From contig JAPYMA010002482.1 of assembly GCA_035041965.1 (NCBI GenBank), positions 19,034 to 83,033 of the forward strand: DNA of 64,000 nt, read 5' to 3'. The DNA is from Anisakis pegreffii. Lineage: Eukaryota; Nematoda; Chromadorea; Rhabditida; Anisakidae. The notes beneath the pieces are model-generated. The model searched no databases and was not told the origin of the DNA. It was given only the letters and a program-made list of their open reading frames with translations. The number at the start of each line of letters is the position of its first letter. Within the stretch, counting starts at the first letter, position 1. Positions 25,521 through 37,429 of the stretch are shown in pieces. Both the position numbers and the translations under genes were made by a program.

Positions 25521-28341
25521 TCGCTGATTTTTATCTGAGGTCAATTTTTCCTCCTTTGAAAAATTATTCAACATTCATCCTAATTTGGAAGCCGTTTCAG
25601 AATTATCTCGACATGCGAATAAGTGAATATCATGAAGGTGGAGGAGACAAGGCATGTTCCTTAGAAACGTTCAATTAGCCAGAGGAAATCCATTCATTTT
25701 TAAACAGAACAAAACAATATGACAAAATAACTGATGCGGATAGTTTTACTGCCGATGAACACTGTAAAATGAATGCATCATTTTTGCACTTTCGGAAGAA
25801 ATTTTGGCATTTCAAGCTAATGAACGGAAGGTTTATATACCCTAGAATTCACGACAGTCTGAGGAATAAAAACTTCGTGCTAATGTGATCTGAAGACGTG
25901 ATGTAAGTCTAATGTTCAGAATACTTCTAAAGAACAACGACAAACTAGAGCGAAAATCCATATTGAGATATTGACAACAAGCTGAAATAGGCGAGGAGTT
26001 GAATGAAGAGAGAGTTTGGTGGCTGATATTCCAACATATGAGGAACGTTGAAATCGGCTGGTGGAATGTTTTTGAATGAAGAAAACAGCTGCTTGGCTGA
26101 CGATAAAGCATGCCTATACTCCTATGCAACGAACACATGATGTGAAACATACTTCGAACAGCGAATTTATCAGTAACATATTTTAGGAAAATACAGACGA
26201 GCTATCAAACAGAATGAAATAACAAATTTCGAATGATAGAAATGCACAAGGGCGGAAGTTAATAAAAAATATTCTGTGGCATAAAGAGCGCATTTTCTGA
26301 ATTTCACTTTCATGCTTTCGAATCCACTGATTATTATCAAATGAACATGGAAAGCGTTTGGAAAGTAGGGAATTTTCATTTGAAACTTTTTCTTTTTCTG
26401 CAGTGGAACACTGAAGTTTAACAGGATTTTGCAAATCAAATGAAGAGTTGATGAAAATACTTCGTGAGTTGAATGGAGAAGAAGAGTGCTTAAGACTGAC
26501 GTAGTGCCAATTAATTATACCGAAACACCGTTGAGGAACATTAATAAGTAAACACTTCGATTGAGTGCTTCACCTCCTCTAACAATAAAATGTCGATGAT
26601 TGATGGACAAATTTATTGGAAGCTTGTTTTTGAATATAACCAGGAAAAATAATGCCAGGCAAAATCGAAAACAAAGCATTTCAAGAAGATTGCTTTAGAG
26701 GATGTTTGACATAAGAATGGGGACGGGGAGAACAAAATAAATTTCAATCCCGTTCTCGTGAACTTCGCCTCTCTGATAGGAATAACTGGTGAAAGTAATA
26801 TAAATCTTTGAGAAGTCTTTGCGGTCAGGTTGTTTGCTTCTTCAGTAATTTCTTCCCAGCGTGATCACAGCAGTTCAGCTTTCCCAAAGAGTCAGTAAGG
26901 GGGATGAGACAAGGATCGGCGAAATTCGAGGATAAACAGTAGCTGTTTTGGGAGTGGAGATCTTAGTTCAGAGACACTTCAAAAATGAGACTTTATAAAG
27001 AGAGCTATTTGAAAATGAAACAGAATAATTATTCTGACTGAAAACGAATTCCAAGTCGCCATGAGGCAGATGAAAAAGCTGAATGAATATCTTTCCTACC
27101 CCGCTTTCATTAAGAGTGAGAGTTCCTTTGGAATTTTTTGACACTTTTATGCACTAAAATTGTTCACAGTCAGAAAGTTTTCTCTGACATTTTTACAATC
27201 GCTTCGAAATCCATACTAAAGCAGATCTATTTTTCTAACATCAGAATTTATTGTTTCTTTTATTTGGTTGGAAGATGACAAGCCTATTGATGTGGTGTTC
27301 GTCTGGGATCATACTTCATTCCTACATAAGCAAGCAGAGTCAATCTTCTCAAAACGATACGAACAAATTGAGTGAAATGGATGTATACGGTGAACTGATT
27401 CAGTAATCGAATAATAAAATTCAGGCACAAACCATCGACGAACAGGCCGTGCTCTGTTAGTAAACTGTACAATGAACTGTTATCATTATCACTTTGACGG
27501 GTCAAGAATGGCAAAATATTCCATGCAAAATTTAGTATTCGTTATCAAGCAAAGCGAACCTCGGAAGTGAACAAACTCGGAAAAATCCGATTTAATGATC
27601 CTTTGAACGAAGAACTAATGGTGAAGATTGTGAACTGCTATAATACAAGCTATTCGACAAAATTCATCTCTTGATTTTATTCATAATTGAGTGATCAATT
27701 TTCAACTGTGCACTGTAACTAAAACATGAACATGAGTCCACTATAACTAGAACATGAACTTATACATGTCCTTCTGGGTCTAGATGTGATCACACTAAAC
27801 AGCAGTTCACGAAGAAGCAGTGAAACAAGGTCTTGTCAACATCTGAATCGTCCGCAATGGTTCGGTGGAAAAGCCGTCAGAAGGCGACATTAAAGAGTTC
27901 AAGTCCCAATGTCAAAAAATCTCTTCATTTCAAAAGACAAACACAACTGATAGACCAATATTTTCCGAACAAATCTCGTTAAACGTTAACTTTAACAAGC
28001 AACAATCAGCTCCTGAATTTTCGAATCGAAGACAAGCAATACTAATTAGAGTGAGTTAAGTTAAAACTAGACAACATGAGCCAATTACTCAATGAATCAT
28101 AACGGCAAAATAACAACACAACAATATTGCACAATCTTACTCAATACGATATTGAAACGGCATCCTATATTGATTGGTATAAATGAGTAACTTTAAATTA
28201 CAAATTAGTGTAATTTAAACGACTTTCACTAATCAATTCCAAGCGCTCGCCAGGAATTCCATCGATTTCAACGAATTCCGTGGGAAATTACACTTTCCCA
28301 TCATCAGATCTCCGAAGTCTGTTTCCTTAATATGCAAATTT

Positions 28342-28506
28342 TCATTCCACGCTGAAACTACTGAACAAATACGCCAATGCACCCTTCGCCAACGAGCATA
28401 ATCGCCAACGTTCCTTGAGTTGGAAATTATAATCGTAGCGCTGAAGCGCAGCAATGAGACCGTCAATTGCTCCTTCGTAGGTGGAATGACAACATAAGAA
28501 TATGCC
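28342..28506 (-). CDS. Candidate exon, unknown protein
   Basis: A minus-strand frame of 54 residues opens just after a TAG and ends with TGA at 28342. It lacks an early Met, so it must be entered by splicing if real. Its GC content is above the local level and the composition is protein-like (EGAIDGLIAALQRYDYNFQL, then KERWRLCSLAKGALAYLF). It has no recognised family. It could belong to an unrecognised gene upstream of the GTPase or be chance. Confidence 0.18.
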   Translation of the reverse strand, partial: GIFLCCHSTYEGAIDGLIAALQRYDYNFQLKERWRLCSLAKGALAYLFSSFSVE

Positions 28507-29560
28507 CTATGCTAAAATCCCCGAAGCAAGTTGCACAGAAAAAGTATCTATCGACACGAACACATCGACTGAACTCTCCAACATCAACATTCAGCTGATA
28601 CAACGACTAAACCAGAATTTCCATCCATAAAGTTCTAAGCCAACGGATTATTGCAATAAGTAATCGAAGTAAAACTCATCACCCTATCAAATTCTTCGAG
28701 GAAAGTCTTGATTAATTCAGCGGGACTTTGAAGTTGACGGCAGGCAAAAGAAACCGATTAAAGGAACACGACAGCACCATTAAATGGCTGGCAAAGTAGA
28801 TTATTGATAGTAAAAACTGAAAGAGTATTATGAGATTGTAACACATGATACTGAACTTTTGTAGTAAAAATTATTGCACTTGAATGATGCAAACTTTCAC
28901 CATTACGAAAATGACTAATCTAGAAGGAAAGGGGAGTGAGGGAATGTGCACTTCTAAAGAATGCATGATATGCAATCATCTGACTTTATTGCACCATTTC
29001 ATAAGAACAAATGACGAAATGTTGTGCAATCATATGTATATCACCCGTTAGCTTTGATTTGACAGTCGAAAAACGATTCCTTCTTTTTACCGTTTTTGGA
29101 TACCAAATCAAGCTCATACTAACTTCGTGTAAGTTTGAAGCCTGAAATCACTTCAGAGATCTTCTTTCGCAAAAAGTTCTCCATTTGGAAAACATTCCGA
29201 AAGTGTCGGTCATTCCAATATGAAACGTTAACTTCCCAATTTATAAACAAGCAAATTTTGCGCTCGGTGGCATTGTCTTCACTTTGTGTGCATGCATTTT
29301 TTGTTAAATAGCAATCGTGCAATCATACAGCTGACATGAACTGCTTTTATGATCATACAAACAACAAAAGCATTCAAACTGTTCATTAACATTTCAACAT
29401 GATCACAATTAAAGCAAAACATTATCACATTGCTATCACTTATCATAAGGCTCATGTGTTCTTCTTTTTCAAAAAATTCAAAATTGCATTAACGCATGAT
29501 TTCGGCGAAAAAATGTCTTGTTAAGCAGTCAGATTTGAAACAGGCGGAATGTAATGATAG

Positions 29561-29680
29561 GATTTTATCCAGAGAGTCACGGAAACAATTGGAATGCTCA
29601 GGAATGGTCGTGATCACCGGGAGAGTGATCTTGATCGCACTGAATTTTGCTTTTACCGTCACCCAGAAGAAGTTAATAAG
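29561..29680 (+). CDS. Candidate exon, unknown protein
   Basis: Forty codons open directly after ATGATAG (possible acceptor) and end at AATAAG|gtgatt (possible donor). The composition is coding-like: DFIQRVTETIGMLRNGRDHR followed by a charged stretch ending FYRHPEEVNK. Without splicing the frame stops at about 29701. It lies about 780 bp upstream of the methyltransferase start but does not match the N-terminus of that family. No homologue is recognised. Confidence 0.2.
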
Positions 29681-30457
29681 GTGATTCTGAACCAAAGCTG
29701 GTAAGAATTCAACTCGTAAAAGAAAGTACCAGTTATGCTTGATATAGATGGAAATGTGAAATGTGGTTGACCTCAGATCTTGAACAATATCACGGATCCA
29801 GCTTAGCTGACAGTTTGTAGGTCGACTCTGCTATTTCCATTGTTCAGATGTAAATCGGATAAAAAATACACCCAGTTCTCCACATCTAAACTGGACACCG
29901 ATGATGACAGTTGAAGTGCTTGGACCTCGAGTCCGGTCATTCAGAATGAAGTTAAATGCCACCTTTCCTGGTATTTCGGCCTCATTTGGAGGTTGAAAAC
30001 CTCAAATTTCAGTCTCTCAATTTGTTTAATTCAAATTTCGCGGATTTTACTTCAGTTGCAGCTCAATTCTATATAACATTTGTGCAAGTCGAGCACGCCG
30101 TTTACATCGTTTGATGAACAAATTGTATTGGTGTCAAACATCGGTTAACCGTTGCTAATTTTAATTGGATATTACTTCTTCAATTTGCTGTTTTGCAGGA
30201 ATGTGACTTTGCTTAAATGAGCTTTGTTACCGATTTGAGTTCATTGGATTTGCGTTGGTAATTTGAATCATTCGTTAATGTGGTTATTTTAATCGAATTA
30301 ATAGAAGAGTTTAATGCAAAATTTAGTGGGTAATTATTGCTACAACAAATCTGTTATAATAAATACTGAATGCTAATATTGTATGAGTGAAAAACGAATA
30401 AATTTTAACGAAGCACTTCGATTATACGTTCGTTGGCATCGTCTTAAGTCACTAGCA

Positions 30458-32007
30458 ATGGCATGGCGTTCCCATGGAGACTCCAACGCTTCGTTGGTTG
30501 GGAATCTTGAAAGTAAGTGATATGAGTTGCCATAAAAACTCTGAGATTACCTTGCATTGTATTCGTCAACACGTATCACGTGCTCAGAAACTGTTCCATG
30601 CAAGTTTGGCTTTGGATAGCTGAATCTGTTGAGAGTTCAACAGAAACTTTGTAAATACTCTGCTTGAGTCGGTTTGATTGATGGAGGTAAAATTTTTATT
30701 CATACATTATCACTTTTCGAAGGCAACAAATCTGATTTCCGTCAGGTTCCTGATCTGTCTTATTCACGTAATCCCTATTCAGAGAATCAACTGTTCCGTG
30801 ATCCAAGAGTAAAAGAAGCCATGTTAAGTGTTGATAGAGGTGATTTTTGTCCAAAAAATGCCTATTTCGATCATCCGGAACCGATTGGCTACAATGCCAC
30901 CATCAGCGCTCCTCATATGGTCGGTCTTGATGCGATCACATTCGCTCGAATATTTATCGTTCAATATTTCATTTTCACAATGCCACGAGATAGATACTCC
31001 TTTGTAATTTTTGATGCTCTGCAGAATAATCTCGTTAATAGTTTTATGGGTGCTGCTTAAGAATGAGTGCTACAATTTCTATGTGATTACCAGGCCGTTT
31101 GGCTTTGCAGCATGCATCAGCACTGGAAAGACTAAAGGATCACCTGAAAGAGGGTGACAACGCTTTGGATGTTGGCTCAGGCTCGGGCTACTTGACTGTG
31201 TGTATGGCGCAGATGGTTCGTTCCAGTTTTCAGTTCATTCTGTTCGCACATAAAAATGTACTCAGTATGTGAATCTGGTACCATATCTTCAAGATATTTA
31301 TCACCGTTATCAGTGCGATACCGCTGAGCAAATCATAATATCGAATTAATTAAAGTGGTTTATACTTACGTGATATAACTTGAAGATCGGTGAAACTGGT
31401 AAAGTAGTCGGTATAGATCATATAAAAGAGTTGGTTGACCTATCCAAACGTAACATCGAAAAGCATCACTCTGATCTACTAACATCCGGTCGTGTTATTA
31501 TGGTTGAAGGTGACGGTCGTGAGGGGTATGCACCCTGTGCACCGTATAAAGCTATACACGTCGGTGCGGCTGCACCTGAATTACCACCAAAGGTATTTTT
31601 CACGTACCAAAAACCTGCATTATACATTCTGCGGTCATAATTTCGAAAGCAAGCACAATGAAGTGACACGCTGATTCGGATGAACATTTGGGAATATATC
31701 TGCAGCATCCATTCATTCAGTGATTTTGCATTGCAATCGTGACGAAAAAGATTTATTTACTGCACTGGTTGGACGTAGTTTAAATAGAGTATCAAATGTG
31801 AAAGCGGTATTCGGTAGGTCTGTATTTTAGTTGCTTGAGCAGTTGGCTCCAGGTGGTCGTATGCTAATTCCAGTAGGTGCAGCACACAGCGACCAACGAT
31901 TCGTACAGGTTGATAAAGATGAAAATGGCGAAGTGAATATTCGTGATTTAATGGGTGTTATTTATGTTCCTTTAACAAGTAAAGAAAATCAAATCGGTTG
32001 CTTTTAG
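30458..32007 (+). CDS. PCMT1 (pcm-1): Protein-L-isoaspartate O-methyltransferase
   Basis: Five exons: 30458-30512, 30783-30919, 31111-31215, 31386-31592 and 31831-32007 (TAG at 32005). Phases close to 226 residues, the normal length of eukaryotic PCMT. The start [17 protein letters not shown] matches the conserved animal N-terminus, so ATG 30458 is well supported. The active-site region is [11 protein letters not shown]. The S-adenosylmethionine motif I is [11 protein letters not shown]; later motifs are [40 protein letters not shown] and [13 protein letters not shown]. The enzyme methylates L-isoaspartyl residues formed by protein ageing, starting their repair, mainly in the cytosol. The C-terminus (NQIGCF) has no ER-retention signal. 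The exon 4 acceptor (AACTTGAAG) has no pyrimidine tract, but the frame and family alignment require it. The gene converges on the tubulin cofactor B gene. Confidence 0.96.
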
Positions 32008-33938
32008 CTATCATTCTTGCTGTTGTATTTCATAGCAAATCGAATACTTTTCATATAACACTTCTTGCGTCGTCTCAAATTTGATTGTTCATGTCAGTAA
32101 TTTCACTTCAACGCATAGATAGACTACACATAAATGGCAGCTTGTAAAAATTATGCGAATTTGCGTTAATTGTACTTCGAATAAATGCAAATATTTGTTG
32201 AAAAATTTAAAATGCAACGCGTTGAATGACTCTCATTTGTTGGAAGTTTAGTGAAAACGGAAAATGTTCACGTTTTTGTTAATCGTACAATTAGAAGTGT
32301 GTTCTGACAATTCTGGATAGTTTCTGATCAGTGCTCAAGAAACATTTGTTGAGAATTCTTATGCAAGATTGATCGATTGAACGAAACTCGATTAATTAAT
32401 TATTGCATTGAACGCAGAATCAATTGTATTTTTGTGCTGTTGTTCCGAAGTTCTGGAATACCCTTTGCTTGACAAAGTTTTCGTGTTTTGTCCATAAATT
32501 TTTATGTCGTCAATTTAACATCTCTTCAGAAAATTGTATCATTTATGAGTTTCGTTTCTTCATACGGCGTAATCTTCTTGTTTACTTACAGTCACGAGTT
32601 GCGTAAATGAATTTTTTATAATTTCTACAAACAGTAAATCTCGTGTTCGTTTTTGCATAAAAAGCCCAGTGATAGCGCTTCTTCAACGTGCTTTTATGTT
32701 GATTACCGCAATTTGAGTATTGCTGTTATTGTATTGTTATCAATTAATATAGTGGAGGCAGTCGCAGTGACCTATTTCGGCCGTTATGTTCGGTGTTTGA
32801 ACTCAGACTTCTGTTGAATGAAACGAACTGAACTTAGTGTCGGAATTTTCATTCAGTTTTGTCACCCTCTTACATTGTTTCATTTTAACTTCAATCACCA
32901 ACGGGTCATCTCATTTCATGCAGATTCCGTATGAATTTCCGAAGTTTTAGTTTTGACGTCTGATATTTGTCACGATCTGAAGAATACTTCTTATATTTCT
33001 AAGCAAGCTTGTTAGCACTGGAACGATAACCACTAGTGAGTTAGTGTACACTCTCTCCACTGAAGCATTCAACTAAGATTTGTTGGGTTTTACAAAAGCT
33101 GAAGGGCCGGTTTTATCGTATATTGTGACATTACTCTTATTGATATCGTATCGTACACTCACCGTTAGCTTCTCTCACAATAACGCAGATGCTTCCATCT
33201 GATTCAGTTACTGATGGATTTTTTGCGATGTTTTGTGTGTATATATTTTGTAATCGAACTTCAAAACACTGTCAAGTTTCATGAATAATATTTTATATAA
33301 TACGAACATTTTTATGCTGTCAATTCATCGAATTGATTTGGCTATTACAAGCATTATTATATGTAGCATATAATCATGAGTATGTGTTAGAATGTAGGTG
33401 ATTATGTGTTCGTGGCTACGATTGATTACTTCTGCAGTTTTCTTTTTTAAAGTCTGCTTTCCTGACTGTATAATCGTCTGGTATTTTTGTATTGTATAAA
33501 TATTTTTGCACGTGGAAACATTTTTCAAGATTGTTGTTCTGTGAAGCATTTTATTCGTTTTGAGAATAACTTAAAAACATAATGCAAATTGAAAAACAGT
33601 GGAAAAGTGATTCGAAACAGTGAAATGTTCCATCGATAACGCAACGAACAATCAATCGCATCATTTCCACGCACACATGGAAATGTATGAATAAGTGGAT
33701 TGCTAAAATGTTTTCGTAGGATCAATCCGAAAGCACGTCACAAGCTGCAACCGAAACAACGGTTGACCAACAATTTCGCATTGACGATAAACGATATCAA
33801 CTAAAACGATAAAAACAGCATTTTTCACAATGGAAATGATTTGAAACAACTATGGTCTGAGATCCTTTGCACAACTAACGGAATTTGGCCTAAGCTGATC
33901 ACGTTTCAGTTTTTATGTGGAAACGATATCGTATAAAA
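32008..33938. other. Convergent intergenic region (two 3' ends)
   Basis: About 1.9 kb between the stop codons of the plus-strand methyltransferase and the minus-strand cofactor B gene. It is AT-rich with no convincing reading frame. A poly(A) signal for the methyltransferase is listed separately. For cofactor B the nearest clear AATAAA on the minus strand is at 33555-33550, about 385 nt past its stop. Confidence 0.6.
32180..32185 (+). terminator. Poly(A) signal of the methyltransferase gene
   Basis: AATAAA 173 nt downstream of the TAG stop, in AT-rich 3' flanking DNA. It is the first canonical signal after the stop. Confidence 0.55.
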
Positions 33939-35752
33939 TTATATTTCTTCCATCTCACGATCTGATATGAACGGCGGATAATCCCCGATGTGTACATCTT
34001 TTGGCCGAACGAATCCACCGTATTTATCATCACATTGGAAATATCTGCGAAATGAGTCAAATTCACATTATATCAAATGAATGTCTGCATTTTATTTTAA
34101 TTACGACGTTTAAAATTCTTCGGAAATAAACGATTCACAACTTTGAAGTAATTTAATCAGCAGAAATGACCAATATCTTCCAGCAACTCTCTCTTTCCCA
34201 AATTAAAACACCGAGTCAACAATCAAACTTACCTCTGACCGTTCACTGAACCATCATTTTTACCGACCGGTTCATCGTAAGTAACGCCAATCCAATAACC
34301 TGGCTTAAACTGGGTTTCACCAACAAACGATACAACACCTCGTTTTTCCGGTTGATTGCTCAACTGAACGCTGCATCGACTGCCAACCTCAATTCACAAA
34401 TTCTATTAGAATGTTAAGTTTACAATACTCATTCGCACAGTATATGATGGAAACGGATAAAAAGTTATAATTGGGCACGTTCGCGAAGAAAGTCTCCAAT
34501 AACCGGTAACTATAATAGAACGAAAATATAATAAAAAGTGAAAGTAAACCAAATGGAGAATAAAATACGTGTTTATAAAAAATAAAAGCAAATTGGCAGG
34601 CGACAATTACGATCCAGTAATAAGATTTTTTCAAGAAGGAGATGAAACCTTGAAAAGTGCTCATAACTGATATTGTTATTAATCATTATCATGAAAGTGT
34701 TCTTATAATATTACTATCATTATTCAAATCTATTCTCATTTCACTATCCTATCACAGAAAATATTTACGACACCTTTATATGTTCAGCCATCTGCCTGGA
34801 TGCCTCAATCTCATGCTGTGACTGTTGTCCATCTGGACTCATACCAAGCCCTTGACGTTTCTTCCAGGCACGTACACTCTCTGAATTGTAGAAATGCATC
34901 TTGTAATATGTTTTCAAAACACAACACAAAGTTTATCGACCTTCTCCATTGACAATTCCAATTCTGCGCATATTTTCTGCGATCGAAATTGATAAAACAT
35001 TTAAGTCAAGTAGTTCTCAACGCATTTTTTTTGTTTTTGGAACGATTGGGGAGGAATTTTCCCGAAATGAAAATTCGCATAGAATCAAAATTCGCACCAT
35101 CTCGTTGATCATACTGCTCATCGGATATGGCGTATTTCTCAACCATTGATGGATCCATTAGATTGCTCACCAAGCCAGATGAATCTTTCACATGAACGTT
35201 CATTCCTGAAAAATAATCATCTTTTCCAGAACGTTTCTTAATCGATATGAGGAGGGGAACTGAACAACCTTCCAAGTTTTCTCCTAAAAAAGTCTTGATT
35301 TGATACGAATGTTCTCACCGTCACCAATCCCAAGATTCTCCAGTGTTGCCATATCATCAGTTAACGAAGCAATAAATTTTCCAGTTTTGTCACGGAGTTC
35401 CATTTGCATTGCCTCGGCCGCCATACCAACAACCAGTTGTATTTTACTCTGAAATGGTGGAAGAAAGTTTACAGGAACATGAATTCCGAAAAGGCGTTAG
35501 TCTTCTCAATCACCTTCGGATTTTTTCAACTTTCTTGTCTCCGCTGAGAACGAAGAGGATCTTGCCGATGCAGATGTCATCTAACAACTTGCAAATCAAG
35601 CAATGCAGATGTGAAATCAATAAACAAATCAAATAAGCAAATCAATTTACCTTCAAATCCTTAAGTTGCATGTTTGGTGGATAATGCTTTTCACAAGGAA
35701 ATTGACTAGCGTCACTCGTTATTTTGATGTGTATCACTGACAAAGACGACAT
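33939..35752 (-). CDS. TBCB: Tubulin-folding cofactor B (CAP-Gly protein)
   Basis: Six minus-strand exons: 35752-35651, 35448-35319, 35205-35098, 34880-34774, 34387-34233 and 34044-33939. All phases close, giving 235 residues, close to vertebrate TBCB. The N-terminal part (about 1-90) is the ubiquitin-like domain, from [20 protein letters not shown] through KIQLVVG to NVHVKDSSG. Next comes [20 protein letters not shown] and a charged helical linker ([14 protein letters not shown]). The CAP-Gly domain (about 145-220) has [29 protein letters not shown] and [17 protein letters not shown]. The tail ends in acidic MEEI, as usual for this family. TBCB binds alpha-tubulin after the CCT chaperonin and works with cofactor E in tubulin heterodimer assembly and dissociation. 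The exon 5 acceptor (GTGAATTGAG) is unusually purine-rich. The start is fixed by family similarity. Confidence 0.96.
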
Positions 35753-37233
35753 GATGCTTACACTGCAAAAGTATTAGGGTATATCTGATAATAATGAGCA
35801 ATTTGTCGAGCACCTCACCGAACACAAGTAACCCCTCCAATTTTGCTATATCTTAAAAGAACAAACGACAAAGCCATCCTACTTATGATAATCTAGGAAT
35901 AGTAACACCGGAATTTCGAGAAATTTAAAGGATAATATTCCGAAGAATCCTTGCTTTACTGGATTCACCATGAAAGATAAAGTGAAGGAATGCAGATATA
36001 ATGGCCGACGAAAATATGCGACTACGACACTCAGTTTTGAAGTTTTTGCAAATGAAAAAGTCTCAGATTTGAAAAACTTCATGAAATGGGAGGATTCACG
36101 TGAATATGTTCATGACGTTGTTTCCACAAAATTAACTTTACTGCAAAAGTAAAACCGAAATATTACTTCACCAACAGAATACGCGAAGTGTAAAACTACT
36201 CTAAAATGAGAATTGAGCAAACTTTGAATAAGCTACAAACATCAATCTACAAACTATTTACATCTAACAACCTTTGCGAACAAACTACAAACATCAAGAG
36301 AAGCATTCAAATTTGTTCGATTCCGAAACTCGATTTGGAGACATCACTGTACGAAGAAAGCTTTTTCAATGGAACGGTGAAGTTTTGTGTATAAAAATGC
36401 GAGAATAGCAGAGATGAGCCGTGCAGTTAACCAATCAATCGGTTCTCAGTGAGATTCAGGATGACGTGGGGCGATTGCTCATTATTTATCACCCTTCTAT
36501 ATGCACCACTCCTCCGCGCGGTTCACCTACAACCGAGATTTTGCCACCGTATATCGAATTTCAGCTCATTGCTTCCATCAAAGTCAAGAATACCAGAGGT
36601 TTTTTGGTTCAGTAGGAGCCACTCGCATGTTCGGTAGGAATATTGCAGGAACTAGAATATGAAATCATAGACAGCTAATGAACTTTATTTTCAGTAAGAT
36701 TCCGAATATCTGAATTCTAACAATGCAACAAATCCTACTTGTTCTCTTTTCATTCTGTTTTTCCTAAATGAATCGCATTTCCTGAATTTTTTGCTTTCAC
36801 CATTCGGCGTAACTGAACCAAATTTCTGTTCACATACCACATTACGACTCGAAGTGTTCTTAAAATTTATTTCCTTGAAGTGAAGATACAGTTAGCTGCT
36901 GGGATCGGATCAACTTCGTCGTAATTTTCAACTGATCCTTCCTAGACTTTCTCAGAGCTTTAATTTCATCAGTTATCCGCAGTATTTTGCCATTTTCATG
37001 TATGTCTGAGTTATTCGTAAGCTTCATGTATGCTTATCGCAAACAGACTGTAACAAATAAATCATTCACCATACACCAAAAAGCATTCGACTTGTTAATA
37101 GTTCAATAAAAATGATAACTTAATAGTGCATCGACGACGAAAAATGTCTGGCAATGTTTATGAAGAATTATTATTTATGATACACTTTTTGTGAACAATC
37201 CGTTTAATGCACATGATTGATGCAGTTAGCTGT

Positions 37234-37429
37234 CTAACACTGAACTGTTTGATTTACTGCTTCAACGAAATATGGTTTTTTTCCAGTTTTGAAAGACGCG
37301 AAACCTATGTATTCTGACGACCAGAGGCATTCATAGGTGTAAGGAGGGAAAAATCGAGGACGAAGTTTTGCAGTCGGCTCGAAAAAGGTGTGGGACGGGG
37401 CCCCCGAATCCTCGCAATACACTGTTTAT
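37234..37429 (-). CDS. Candidate exon, unknown protein
   Basis: A minus-strand frame ends at TAG near 37234. It runs through a local GC-richer patch (GGGGCCCCG at about 37397-37405) and is rich in Pro, aromatic residues and Cys (YCEDSGAPSHTFFEPTAKLR, then PRFFPPYTYECLWSSEY). A possible TGCAG acceptor precedes it. It matches no family I know. The plus strand also has a fine acceptor (TTTTTTTCCAG at about 37277-37287), so the coding strand is itself uncertain. Confidence 0.18.

Larger units (their letters stand above)
22483..30457. other. 8-kb gap between divergent genes; only weak exon candidates
   Basis: This stretch separates the GTPase gene (minus) from the methyltransferase gene (plus). 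It should contain the missing 5' exon and promoter of the GTPase gene and the methyltransferase promoter. No recognisable gene was found. Three open frames of coding-like composition are listed separately (25323-25520, 28342-28506, 29561-29680). A spaced direct repeat (CACTRTAACTARAACATGAAC) lies at about 27711-27760. The rest is AT-rich with short frames. Confidence 0.45.
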
